A DNA stretch of 64,000 nt from positions 1 to 64,000 of the forward strand of contig NZ_JAPCKI010000018.1 of assembly GCF_028680575.1 (NCBI RefSeq), in the 5' to 3' direction. Every line of letters begins with the position of its first letter. Position 1 is the stretch's first letter. Source of the DNA: Acidovorax benzenivorans. Lineage in GTDB: Bacteria > Pseudomonadota > Gammaproteobacteria > Burkholderiales > Burkholderiaceae_C. The notes below the pieces were generated by a model, which made no database searches, was not told the origin of the DNA, and worked only from the letters and a program-made list of their open reading frames with translations. The position numbers were made by a program, and so were the translations under genes. This document shows, in pieces, positions 8,196 through 16,155 of this stretch.

Positions 8196-9203
8196 TTATT
8201 GTTTGGAGTGTAGGGTGTTTCGCGCCTGGGCGACAAGCGCCTCCAGCATGAGCCCGCCGTTGAACGGGTGGTCTGCCGTGCGCGCTGCCTTGGACAGCGC
8301 CCGCGACCAGCGCGTGAGCGCGCCCAGCGGCGGCGTCTTGGGCAGGTCGGCCTGCGCAAAGTAACGCGGCGCAGCACCCACGCTGGCGGCCAGCAGGTCG
8401 TGGCAGAGCTTTTGCAGCGCGTCGATCACCTGGGCCGGGGCCCAATCACCCAAAGCCGTCACGTCACCACGGGCCACGGCCTGGGGCAAGGCGGACCAGG
8501 CCTGCGGGCTGCGGCCTGACTGGGCCAGCGCCAGGGCATCCTCCGGCCGGCCACCCGCTGCACGCAGGAAGGAGGTGGCTGCATCCCGTGCGATGCCCTG
8601 CGCCTGTAGCCAGGCGAGCATGTCGGCCTCTGGGGGCCAGACCATGGTGTGCCCCAGGCAGCGGCTGCGGATGGTGGGCAGCAGCTGGTGCGCGGCCTCG
8701 CTGGCCAGCACAAACCGCACGTCGCCCGGGGGTTCTTCCAACGTCTTGAGCAGCGCGTTGGCCGTGACATGGTTCATCTGCTCGGCCGGGTACACCAGCA
8801 CGGCCTTGCCTTTGCCACGCGCCGAGGTGCGCTGAGAAAACTCGACCGCATCGCGCATGGCCTCCACACGGATCTCGCGGCTGGGCTTGCGCTTCTTGTC
8901 GTCGATGTCGGCCTGGGCTTTTTCCGACAAGGGCCAGCCCAGCGCCATCATCTGCACCTCGGGCATCAGCACACACAGGTCAGCATGCGTGCGCACGTCG
9001 ATGGCGTGGCAGCTGCCGCAATGGCCGCAGGCGCCCTGCTCCGTCGGTGTATCGCACAGCCATGCGCGCACGAGCTCCAGCCCCAGGGCGTACTGCCCCA
9101 GGCCCGACGGACCCTGCAGCAGCCACGCATGGCCGCGCTGGGCCAGCAGGCTGGTGCGCTGCGCGGCAATCCACGGCGCCAACGCCACGACAGACCCGCT
9201 CAT
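8196..9203 (-). CDS. holB: DNA polymerase III subunit delta prime HolB
   Basis: 335 residues, a clamp-loader subunit of the replicative polymerase. The start is the ATG overlapping the tmk stop (ATGA). The N-terminal AAA+ fold has a degenerate Walker A (GPSGLGQY), as expected for delta prime, which does not hydrolyse ATP. It carries a four-cysteine zinc site, [16 protein letters not shown], near residue 60, and the segment [13 protein letters not shown] with the sensor-type SRC nearby. It sits in the conserved mltG-tmk-holB-pilZ-tatD order. Confidence 0.94.
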   Translation of the reverse strand: MSGSVVALAPWIAAQRTSLLAQRGHAWLLQGPSGLGQYALGLELVRAWLCDTPTEQGACGHCGSCHAIDVRTHADLCVLMPEVQMMALGWPLSEKAQADIDDKKRKPSREIRVEAMRDAVEFSQRTSARGKGKAVLVYPAEQMNHVTANALLKTLEEPPGDVRFVLASEAAHQLLPTIRSRCLGHTMVWPPEADMLAWLQAQGIARDAATSFLRAAGGRPEDALALAQSGRSPQAWSALPQAVARGDVTALGDWAPAQVIDALQKLCHDLLAASVGAAPRYFAQADLPKTPPLGALTRWSRALSKAARTADHPFNGGLMLEALVAQARNTLHSKQ

Positions 9204-9877
9204 TGCGGACCTCCCTGCGTAGCCACCATGATGGCCAGCCAGCCCTTGCGCACAAACACGCTGGTGAGCTGCTGCCACACGCGGTGGCGGTCTTGTGCCG
9301 CATCCAGGCGTGCAAAACGCTGCGGCGCCGCAGCGGCGCGGTCGGCATAACCCTGGGCCACACGGCGGAAGAACTCTACCGGCTGGGCCTCAAAGCGGTC
9401 GGGCACGCGTGCGCCGACCAGCCGCTCGGCCGCCACCTCGGGCGCCAGGTCAAACCACACCGTCAGATCGGGTTCACGCATCAAACTGGCCTCAGGCGCC
9501 AGTCCCGTCTGCGCCAGGCGCTCCAAAGTTGATAGCACACCCAGATCAAAGCCCCGCCCCGCACCCTGGTAGGCAAAGGTGGCGTCGGTGAACCGGTCGC
9601 ACAGCACCACCTCGCCCCGGGCCAGGGCGGGCTCGATGACGTTGCGCAAATGGTCGCGGCGAGCCGCAAAGATCAGCAAGGACTCGGTGAGCGCGTCCAT
9701 GGGGTCGTTCAACACCATCTCACGCAACTTTTCAGCCAGCGGCGTGCCGCCGGGCTCGCGGCTCACGGTGACAGTGCGGCCCTGGGTGCGGAACGCTGCG
9801 GCCAGCCCTTCGATGTGCGAGGACTTGCCTGCACCGTCGATGCCTTCAAAGGTGATGAACAGACCGGGTCGTGACAT
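9200..9877 (-). CDS. tmk: Thymidylate kinase
   Basis: 225 residues. It phosphorylates dTMP to dTDP. The P-loop [12 protein letters not shown] is at residues 10-21, the DRF motif in [14 protein letters not shown] near 94, and the LID region follows the substrate segment. The stop overlaps the holB start and the gene begins 24 nt after mltG ends. A short stretch around nt 9519-9545 (coding GVLSTLERL) uses unusually AT-rich codons and resembles the dispersed repeat family in this window, but the reading frame is normal. Confidence 0.96.
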   Translation of the reverse strand: MSRPGLFITFEGIDGAGKSSHIEGLAAAFRTQGRTVTVSREPGGTPLAEKLREMVLNDPMDALTESLLIFAARRDHLRNVIEPALARGEVVLCDRFTDATFAYQGAGRGFDLGVLSTLERLAQTGLAPEASLMREPDLTVWFDLAPEVAAERLVGARVPDRFEAQPVEFFRRVAQGYADRAAAAPQRFARLDAAQDRHRVWQQLTSVFVRKGWLAIMVATQGGPQ

Positions 9878-9901
9878 GGGCGCCTTGGTGAAAGAATCTG
9901 C

Positions 9902-10924
9902 TTACTGCTGCCCGCGCTGGTAGCGGTTGACGGCACGGTTGTGCTCCTCCAGCGACGCGCTGAAGTGGCTGGTGCCATCGCCCTTGGCCACAAAGTACAG
10001 GGCGCGCGTGGCCTGCGGCTGCACGGCGGCCAGCAGCGAGGCCTTGCCGGGCATGGCGATGGGCGTGGGCGGCAGTCCCGCGCGGGTGTAGGTGTTCCAG
10101 GGGGTGTCAGTCTGCAGGTCGCGCTTGCGCAGGTTGCCGTCGAACCTCTCGCCCAAGCCATAGATCACCGTGGGGTCGGTCTGCAGCAACATGCCCACCC
10201 GCAGGCGGTTGACGAACACGCCCGCAATCTGGCCCCGGTCGCTGGCCTTGCCAGTTTCTTTTTCGACAATGCTGGCCAAGGTCAGCGCCTCGTCCACCGA
10301 CTTGAGCGGGGTATCCGCAGCGCGTTGCGACCAGGCCGCCTCCAGATGGCGGTCCATGGCGTGCATCGCCCGGCGCAGCAAGGCGATGTCGCTAGAGCCT
10401 TTGGCGTAGGTGTAGGTGTCCGGGAAGAACCGCCCCTCCGGCGCCACGCCGGGGCGGCCCAATTGGGCCATCAACGCTTCGCCGGTCAAACCGGCGGAGT
10501 CGCGCTTGAGCTGCTCCTCCTTCGCCAGCGCCTGGCGCACTTGACGCCAGTTCCAGCCCTCGACCAGCGTGAGCGCGCGCAGGGCCTCTTCGCCACGGGC
10601 CAACTTTTGCAGCAGTGTGATGGGGGTGGTGCCAGGCGGGATTTCGTAGTTGCCTGCCTTGATGGCGCGGTCCTGCCCCGAGAAACGGAACCAGGCATAC
10701 AGCAGGCGGGCATCGGTCTTGACCCCTGACGCCACGACATCACGCGCTACGCCACGCGGCGTGGTACCCGGCTCAATCGCCAGCTCCAGCGGCTGCGGCC
10801 CCAGGTCCAGCGGCTGGTGCAGCCACCAATACGCGCCGCCGCCCAGTGCGATCCCCACCAACACGATCAAAGCCAGTAAACGTCGCACAACCCTGCCGTC
10901 TGTATGTATGAAACAGGGCATCAT
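9902..10924 (-). CDS. mltG: Endolytic transglycosylase MltG
   Basis: About 340 residues, YceG family. A single N-terminal transmembrane helix (LLALIVLVGIALGGGAYWWL) anchors a periplasmic LysM-like region and the catalytic domain with SIVEKETGKASDRGQIAGVF (catalytic Glu in EKET) and LLQTDPTVIYG. MltG cleaves nascent glycan chains and is thought to set their length. The start is uncertain: ATG at 10924 lies 10 bp from the divergent ygfZ start, and a GTG at about 10888 just before the arginines of the helix would leave more room for promoters. First gene of the operon. Confidence 0.93.
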   Translation of the reverse strand: MMPCFIHTDGRVVRRLLALIVLVGIALGGGAYWWLHQPLDLGPQPLELAIEPGTTPRGVARDVVASGVKTDARLLYAWFRFSGQDRAIKAGNYEIPPGTTPITLLQKLARGEEALRALTLVEGWNWRQVRQALAKEEQLKRDSAGLTGEALMAQLGRPGVAPEGRFFPDTYTYAKGSSDIALLRRAMHAMDRHLEAAWSQRAADTPLKSVDEALTLASIVEKETGKASDRGQIAGVFVNRLRVGMLLQTDPTVIYGLGERFDGNLRKRDLQTDTPWNTYTRAGLPPTPIAMPGKASLLAAVQPQATRALYFVAKGDGTSHFSASLEEHNRAVNRYQRGQQ

Positions 10925-10933
10925 AATTCAGCG

Positions 10934-11851
10934 ATGACCTATCCCTTGAATGGCATTGCCCCCCTGTCCCACCTCGGCGTGATTCGCGTGGAAGGCGAAG
11001 ACGCCGCCAAATTTCTGCACGGCCAGCTCACCCAGGATTTCGCCCTGCTCGGCATGGACCAGGCCCGTCTCGCGGCCTTCTTGTCGGCCAAGGGCCGCAT
11101 GTTGGCCAGTTTCATCGGCTTCAAGCGCAGCGCCACCGAGGTGCTGCTGGTCTGCAGCCGCGACCTGCTGCCCCCCACACTCAAGCGCCTGTCGATGTTT
11201 GTGCTGCGCGCCAAGGCCAAGTTGACGGATGCGACGGCGGATTTCGCGCTCTACGGCGTGGCCGGAGACGCTATCCAATCCATAGCTGGTGGTGCCCAAC
11301 CCGCCTGGTCCAAGGTCGATATTGGTGCCGCAAACGTTGTGCACCTGTATCCCGCCGACGGCACTGCGCGCGCCCTGTGGGTGGCCCCCGCAACGGAGCC
11401 CGCGCCCGCAGGCCCGGCGCTGGATGCCACGCTGTGGCTCTGGAGCGAGGTGAAGAGCGGCGTGGCCACGCTGACCACCCCGGTGGTCGAGGCGTTCGTT
11501 CCCCAGATGCTCAACTACGAATCAGTGGGCGGCGTGAACTTCAAGAAAGGCTGCTACCCCGGCCAGGAAGTGGTGGCACGCAGCCAGTTCCGGGGCACGC
11601 TCAAGCGCCGCGCCTACATTGCCCACGCGGCAGCTGAAGTGGTCGTGGGTGGCGAGGTGTTCAACACGGCAGACTTGGAGCAGCCTTGTGGAACGGTGGT
11701 GCAGGTAGCCCCGGCGCCGGGCGGTGGATTCGACACCACCGTGTCGCTGCAGATCAGTGCAGCGCAAGAAGGCAGCCTACAGGTGGGCGCGGCGGACGGC
11801 GTGGCTCTGTCGCTGCTGCCCCTGCCCTACCCCTTGCTTGAAGATATTTAA
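10934..11851 (+). CDS. ygfZ: tRNA-modifying / Fe-S cluster protein YgfZ (folate-binding)
   Basis: 305 residues from the ATG at 10934. The hallmark motif of the YgfZ/CAF17 family, KGCYPGQE, lies near residue 204 within NYESVGGVNFKKGCYPGQE. The protein binds tetrahydrofolate and supports assembly or repair of Fe-S enzymes such as MiaB. It is divergent from mltG; the starts are so close that the two promoters must overlap the opposing 5' regions. A TATAAT-like box (CATAAT) occurs at 10922-10927, too close to the start to serve ygfZ unless the transcript is leaderless. Confidence 0.92.
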   Translation: MTYPLNGIAPLSHLGVIRVEGEDAAKFLHGQLTQDFALLGMDQARLAAFLSAKGRMLASFIGFKRSATEVLLVCSRDLLPPTLKRLSMFVLRAKAKLTDATADFALYGVAGDAIQSIAGGAQPAWSKVDIGAANVVHLYPADGTARALWVAPATEPAPAGPALDATLWLWSEVKSGVATLTTPVVEAFVPQMLNYESVGGVNFKKGCYPGQEVVARSQFRGTLKRRAYIAHAAAEVVVGGEVFNTADLEQPCGTVVQVAPAPGGGFDTTVSLQISAAQEGSLQVGAADGVALSLLPLPYPLLEDI

Positions 11852-11915
11852 ACAAAATGGGCTCTTGCGCCCGTCCATTATGCGCAATTAGCTCACTTTT
11901 TAATAGCGATTCAAC
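11850..11915. repeat. Short interspersed palindromic repeat (family A), copy 1
   Basis: This AT-richer intergenic stretch between two convergent genes contains GGGCTCTTGCGCCC and TAATAGCGATTCAA. In inverse orientation it resembles copies at 40493, 43728 and 49137, which share AATAGCT..., CTTAT..ATAAAGCGC and GGCCAATTTGAC-like blocks. Between convergent genes it could act in termination or mRNA 3'-end protection. Confidence 0.5.
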
Positions 11916-12772
11916 TACAACTGCCGTGCCATCGCAATGTGCGCAATACCGGCCTCTTCGTACGGATCGCCCACCACGGCAAACCCGGCACGGCGGTAAA
12001 AGCCCTCGGCACTGCGCTGGGCGTGCAATTGCACCTCCGTGTCGCCCCGGGCACGGGCAGCGTCCACCAGCGCATCCAGCAACTGCCGACCCCATTGCAC
12101 ACCGCGCACGGATCGGTCCACCGCCATGCGGCCGATGCGGCCCACGCCGGGTGCCTGCTGTAGCAGGCGGCCCGCAGCGATGGGCATGCCCAGCCGGTTG
12201 TAGAGCACGGCATGGCGCGCCGAGATGTCGTGCCTATCGGCCTCAACCTCGGCCGGGATGCCCTGCTCATGCACAAACACATCGGTGCGCACGCGGCCTG
12301 CATCGCGGCCCAGAGTGTTCCAGTCGCCGGTGCGCACCTCGGCCATCTCGGCGCCCGCTTCAAAGCCTTCGAAGATCGCGCGCAATGCAGGCGGCACAGG
12401 GCGGGAGGTCTGCGTGGCCGGGTCGGCAAACACATAGACCAGTTCGGCCGAGATCAGCAGGCGGTCGCCACAAAAAATGCCCGCCGTAAACAGGCACGAC
12501 GAGTTGCCGATGCGCGCGCACTTCAGGCCCACGTCCAGCGTGTCATCGAGCCGCGCCGAGGCGTGGTATTCGACCGTGGCCTTTTTCACATACATCTCGC
12601 CGCCCAGGGCCAGCATGCTGGCCTCGTACGGCAGCGCCAGCGCGCGCCAGTATTCGGACATGGCCGTATCGACGTACATGAGGTAGTGCGCGTTGAACAC
12701 GATCTTTTGCATGTCCACCTCGGCCCAGCGCACGCGCAGGCGGTGGAAACAACGGAAATCAATGCGTTGCAT
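11915..12772 (-). CDS. Bifunctional acyl-CoA thioesterase (YbgC/FadM type) - GNAT acetyltransferase fusion
   Basis: 285 residues with two domains. Residues 1 to about 133 form a 4HBT hotdog thioesterase: RWAEVDMQKIVFNAHYLMYVD carries the acidic residue and the N-x-x-Y pattern of the YbgC/FadM type. Residues about 148-285 form a GNAT domain of ElaA type, with RVRTDVFVHEQGIPAEVEAD and an acetyl-CoA-binding segment RSVRGVQWGRQLLDAL. The first domain would hydrolyse short acyl-CoAs; the second transfers acetyl groups to an unknown acceptor. It starts 8 nt after the esterase gene ends and is probably cotranscribed with it. Confidence 0.85.
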   Translation of the reverse strand: MQRIDFRCFHRLRVRWAEVDMQKIVFNAHYLMYVDTAMSEYWRALALPYEASMLALGGEMYVKKATVEYHASARLDDTLDVGLKCARIGNSSCLFTAGIFCGDRLLISAELVYVFADPATQTSRPVPPALRAIFEGFEAGAEMAEVRTGDWNTLGRDAGRVRTDVFVHEQGIPAEVEADRHDISARHAVLYNRLGMPIAAGRLLQQAPGVGRIGRMAVDRSVRGVQWGRQLLDALVDAARARGDTEVQLHAQRSAEGFYRRAGFAVVGDPYEEAGIAHIAMARQL

Positions 12773-12780
12773 GGGTTCGT

Positions 12781-13743
12781 TTACTCCAGGTGAAAAGCCA
12801 GCCGCAGCGCGCGGGCTGCATCGGCATGGGCCTTGCGCGCTTCGGGGATAGCGCGGCCCATCTTGATGAATTCGTGCGTTACGCCCCGGTAAATGTCCAG
12901 GTCCACGGGCACACCAGCCAGGCGCAGCTTGTCGGCATAGTCAACGCCCTCGTCCACCAGCGGGTCGCATTCCGCCAGGCCGATCCAGGCGGGGGCCACG
13001 CCTTCGACATCTGGCGCCAGCAGCGGGGCAAAACGCCAGTCTTCGCGCTCTGCGCGGCTTTGCACATAGTTGCCAAAGAACCAGCTGATGGCGGGCTCCT
13101 CCAGCACCAGCCCGCGCGCGAAGGTGGCGTGCGAAGGCGTGTCCTGGTGCGCCGCGCAGCCGGGGTAGATCAGCAGTTGCAGCGCCAGCGGCAGGCCCGC
13201 ATCGCGCGCCAGGATGGCGTTGACGGCAGCCAGTGTGCCGCCTGCGCTGTCGCCACCCACGGCCAGGCGTTGTGGGTCTGCCCCCAGACTCTCAGCGTTG
13301 GCAGCAAGCCACTGCAAAGCGCCCCAGGCATCGTTGCTGGCGGTGGGAAAGCGGTGCTCCGGCGCCAGCCGGTAGTCCAGCGACACCACCATGCAACGGC
13401 CCAAGCGCGCCAGCTCGCGGCACAAGATGTCGTGCGTGACGATGTTGCCGATGGTGAAGCCCCCGCCGTGTGTGTACAGCAGCACCGGCAGGCCCGCGTC
13501 GGCGCTGGGCGCATACAGCCGCGCGGGCAGCATGGCGCCATCGCGGGTGGGGATCTGCAGGTCTTCCACCCGGGCCAGGGCTGCCTTGGGCACCTCCAGC
13601 ACGTCGGCACCTGCCTGATAGGCGATGCGTGCCTCCTGCGGCGTGCGCGTGTGCAGCGGTGGGTGCCCGGCGCGGGCCATGCGTTCAAGCACGCTGCGCA
13701 TCTGCGGGGTCAGGCGGGTGTGGTGGATATGCAGGTCGGTCAA
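12781..13743 (-). CDS. Alpha/beta hydrolase, hormone-sensitive-lipase-type esterase
   Basis: About 320 residues. The HSL family signatures are clear: oxyanion motif HGGGF (YTHGGGFTIGNI), DYRLAPEHRFPTA, nucleophile elbow GDSAGG, then a catalytic Asp region (LAECDPLVDEG) and His (GVTHEFIKMG). It would hydrolyse short-chain carboxylic esters in the cytoplasm. The start is uncertain. The frame is open back to an ATG at 13800, but that codon lies upstream of a terminator hairpin for the preceding gene, so I prefer the TTG at 13743; an ATG at 13701 (MRSVLERM) is the alternative. Confidence 0.87.
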   Translation of the reverse strand: MTDLHIHHTRLTPQMRSVLERMARAGHPPLHTRTPQEARIAYQAGADVLEVPKAALARVEDLQIPTRDGAMLPARLYAPSADAGLPVLLYTHGGGFTIGNIVTHDILCRELARLGRCMVVSLDYRLAPEHRFPTASNDAWGALQWLAANAESLGADPQRLAVGGDSAGGTLAAVNAILARDAGLPLALQLLIYPGCAAHQDTPSHATFARGLVLEEPAISWFFGNYVQSRAEREDWRFAPLLAPDVEGVAPAWIGLAECDPLVDEGVDYADKLRLAGVPVDLDIYRGVTHEFIKMGRAIPEARKAHADAARALRLAFHLE

Positions 13744-13762
13744 CGGTCGGAGTCTCGGCAAC

Positions 13763-13795
13763 AAAAAAAGAAACGGCCCGCACGCCGGCGAGCCG
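13763..13795 (-). terminator. Rho-independent terminator
   Basis: On the minus strand an 8-bp GC-rich stem with one G-T pair (CGGCTCGC / GCGGGCCG) and a 6-nt loop is followed by TTTCTTTTTTT. It lies 13 nt downstream of the stop codon of the hydratase-fold gene and separates it transcriptionally from the esterase gene. Confidence 0.85.
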
Positions 13796-13808
13796 GTCAT
13801 CGGGGGAA

Positions 13809-14678
13809 TTACTTGAAGCTCAGGCGCACGGGCGCTGCACCAGGCAGGCCGTCATAGGTGGCTGTGACCGCCAGACCGGCCTTGGGCGGCAACAGCGGCG
13901 AGAACGAGCCCAGGCTGATCAGATCGCCCGGCTGCATGGCCAGGCCTTCCTGGGCCAACGCACCGGCCAGCCACACCACGGCGTTGAGCGGGTGCTCCAG
14001 AATGTCGCTGCCCTTGCCGCCGCCCAGGCGGGCACCCGCTCCATCGGTCAGCGACACGTTCATGTCGGCCAAGGCCTTGAGCATGGCAAAACGCTCTCCG
14101 CGATAAGCAGGCACCGCAATGGGGGCACCCGCCACACCCAGCCGCGCGCCCACGTTGATGGCGGTCACACCCGCACCGTTGAGCTTGGGCGGCGCTTGCA
14201 CCATCAGGTCGGGCAGTTCGATGAAGGGGATGATCTGATCCACGGCGTTCAACACATCCATGGGGGTCTTGGCCTGGTTGATGGCCGCGCTCTTCACGCG
14301 CACCAACATGTCGGCTTCGTAGAGAGGGCGGGCACCGAAGGCGGCGTCTACCGTGGCCCCGCTTTGCAGCACCATGCCCTCGTAGAGCTTGCCCCATACG
14401 GGCTTGTCGGTGTTGAAGCGTTTTTGCACCGCAGGGTTGGTCAGGCCCGCCTTGTAGCCGACCACCTTGCCCATGCGCTGGGCCAGCAAGGCGTTGACCT
14501 TGGCCCGCGTGCAGGCGCCATCGGCGTCCGTCAGGTTCTCGGGGTTGGCGGCCGGGGTCTTGGCCGCGTAGTTGGCCACCAGATCGGAGGCCTGCGCATC
14601 GGTCAGGCACTGGGCCTGGGCGCTTGTCGCAGAGGCGACGGCCACCAGGGCCGCCATCAGGGTTTGCTTCGTTTTCAT
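13809..14678 (-). CDS. Exported 2-keto-4-pentenoate hydratase / FAH-fold protein
   Basis: 289 residues. A clear signal peptide (TLMAALVAVASATSAQAQ) precedes a domain with the character of the MhpD / fumarylacetoacetate hydrolase C-terminal fold: GKVVGYKAGLTN, GKLYEGMVLQSGA, LYEADMLVRVKSA, FIELPDL, and HPLNAVVWLAGALAQEGLAMQPGDLISLGSF-type blocks seen in turn. Cytoplasmic relatives hydrate 2-hydroxypenta-2,4-dienoate in aromatic degradation; here the domain is predicted to be periplasmic. The ATG has a very strong ribosome site (AAGGAGGAG). It is divergent from the alcohol dehydrogenase and followed by its own terminator. The substrate is unknown. Confidence 0.82.
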   Translation of the reverse strand: MKTKQTLMAALVAVASATSAQAQCLTDAQASDLVANYAAKTPAANPENLTDADGACTRAKVNALLAQRMGKVVGYKAGLTNPAVQKRFNTDKPVWGKLYEGMVLQSGATVDAAFGARPLYEADMLVRVKSAAINQAKTPMDVLNAVDQIIPFIELPDLMVQAPPKLNGAGVTAINVGARLGVAGAPIAVPAYRGERFAMLKALADMNVSLTDGAGARLGGGKGSDILEHPLNAVVWLAGALAQEGLAMQPGDLISLGSFSPLLPPKAGLAVTATYDGLPGAAPVRLSFK

Positions 14679-14720
14679 ATGTGTCTCCTCCTTATAAAGT
14701 AGCTACTGATCACCTGAGCG

Positions 14721-14759
14721 GCGACCCAGCGGACTATCGTAATCGCTGGCGCTTTTTTT
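14721..14759 (+). terminator. Intrinsic terminator structure in the alcohol dehydrogenase leader, possible attenuator
   Basis: The plus strand holds a stem (GCG-AC-CCAGCG / CGCTGG-CGC, nine pairs with a 2-3-nt bulge and a 12-nt loop) followed directly by seven T residues. It ends 18 nt before the ATG of the alcohol dehydrogenase. No plus-strand gene lies upstream to be terminated, so it may attenuate the dehydrogenase transcript itself. The structure is seen; the regulatory role is inferred. Confidence 0.6.
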
Positions 14760-14777
14760 CACACACCCTGTTGCACC

Positions 14778-15914
14778 ATGGCTTTCATCTACTACATCAC
14801 CCAGATCCAGTTTGAATTCGGCGCTGTCAAGCTCCTGAAGCAGGAATGCGAGCGTGTGGGCATCACGCGCCCGCTGATCGTGACGGACCCTGGCGTGAAG
14901 GCCGCAGGCGTGCTGCAAAAAGCGCTGGACGCCCTGCCCGGTTTGACCGTGGCGGTGTTTGACCAGACGCCGTCGAACCCCACCGAAGCCGCCGTGCGCG
15001 CCGCCGTGGAGATGTACAAGGCCCAGGGTTGCGACGGTCTGATCGCCGTGGGCGGCGGCTCGGCCATCGACTGCGCCAAGGGCATTGCCATTGCCGCCAC
15101 GCACGAAGGCCCCCTCACCCACTACGCCACCATCGAAGGCGGCTCGCCCCGCATCACCGAGCGCGCTGCACCGCTGATCGCCGTGCCCACCACCAGCGGC
15201 ACGGGCAGCGAGGTGGCGCGCGGCGCCATCATCATCGTGGACGACCACCGCAAGCTGGGCTTTCACTCGTGGAACCTGGTGCCCAAGACAGCCATCTGCG
15301 ACCCCGAACTCACGCTGGGCCTGCCCCCCATGCTCACAGCCGCCACGGGCATGGATGCCATTGCACACTGCATGGAAACCTTCATGTCCGCCGCGTTCAA
15401 CCCGCCCGCCGACGGCATTGCGCTGGACGGCCTCACGCGCGGCTGGGCAAACATCGAACAGGCCACCAAGAACGGTAGCGACCGCGACGCGCGCCTGCAC
15501 ATGATGAGCGCCAGCATGCAGGGCGCCATGGCCTTCCAGAAGGGCCTGGGCGCGGTGCACTCGCTCAGCCACAGCCTGGGCGGCGTGAACCCGCGCCTGC
15601 ACCACGGCACCCTCAATGCCATGTTCCTGCCCGCCGTGATCCGCTTCAACGCGCAGGCCGAATCGGTGCAAAAAGAAAAGCGCCTGGAGCGCATGGCCCA
15701 CGCCATGGGCCTGGCCTCCGCAGGCGACATCCCCGAGGCCATCCGCGACATGAACGCCCGCCTGGGCCTGCCCACGGGCCTGGCGGCCATGGGCGTGACC
15801 GAGGCGATGTTCGACGACATCATCAAGGGAGCGATGACCGACCACTGCCACAAGACCAACCCGCGCGTTGCCACGCCCGAGGAATACCGCGACATGCTGA
15901 CACAGTCACTCTGA
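14778..15914 (+). CDS. Iron-containing alcohol dehydrogenase
   Basis: 378 residues, group III (Fe-ADH) family. The nucleotide-binding motif GGGSAIDCAKG lies near residue 93, followed by PTTSGTGSE and the metal site: CDPELT, GMDAIAHCME (Asp and His), and two further histidines in GLGAVHSLSHSLGG and LHHGTLNA. It would interconvert an alcohol and aldehyde or ketone with NAD(P)H in the cytoplasm; the substrate cannot be read from sequence. No strong Shine-Dalgarno precedes the ATG. The leader carries a terminator-like hairpin. Divergent from the exported hydratase-fold gene. Confidence 0.93.
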   Translation: MAFIYYITQIQFEFGAVKLLKQECERVGITRPLIVTDPGVKAAGVLQKALDALPGLTVAVFDQTPSNPTEAAVRAAVEMYKAQGCDGLIAVGGGSAIDCAKGIAIAATHEGPLTHYATIEGGSPRITERAAPLIAVPTTSGTGSEVARGAIIIVDDHRKLGFHSWNLVPKTAICDPELTLGLPPMLTAATGMDAIAHCMETFMSAAFNPPADGIALDGLTRGWANIEQATKNGSDRDARLHMMSASMQGAMAFQKGLGAVHSLSHSLGGVNPRLHHGTLNAMFLPAVIRFNAQAESVQKEKRLERMAHAMGLASAGDIPEAIRDMNARLGLPTGLAAMGVTEAMFDDIIKGAMTDHCHKTNPRVATPEEYRDMLTQSL

Positions 15915-16155
15915 TCCACCACCCCATCGCCCCGCGCCTGCACCGGGCTGCGGAGGCACGGCTGCGGGCGCTGTCGGAGGGCCTGTCGCCCCCCCTCTGA
16001 TCGCAGCGCCATTTACAAAACGTCACACATCAGCAACACCCCGCAGATGGCGCAGTCCAAAACATGGCTCACAACGCCTCCCACGCTAGACTTCCTGCTG
16101 TCAACAATTAATTAACCTTTCATTACCCTGGGGTTGTGGGGGAGGACTACCGTCA

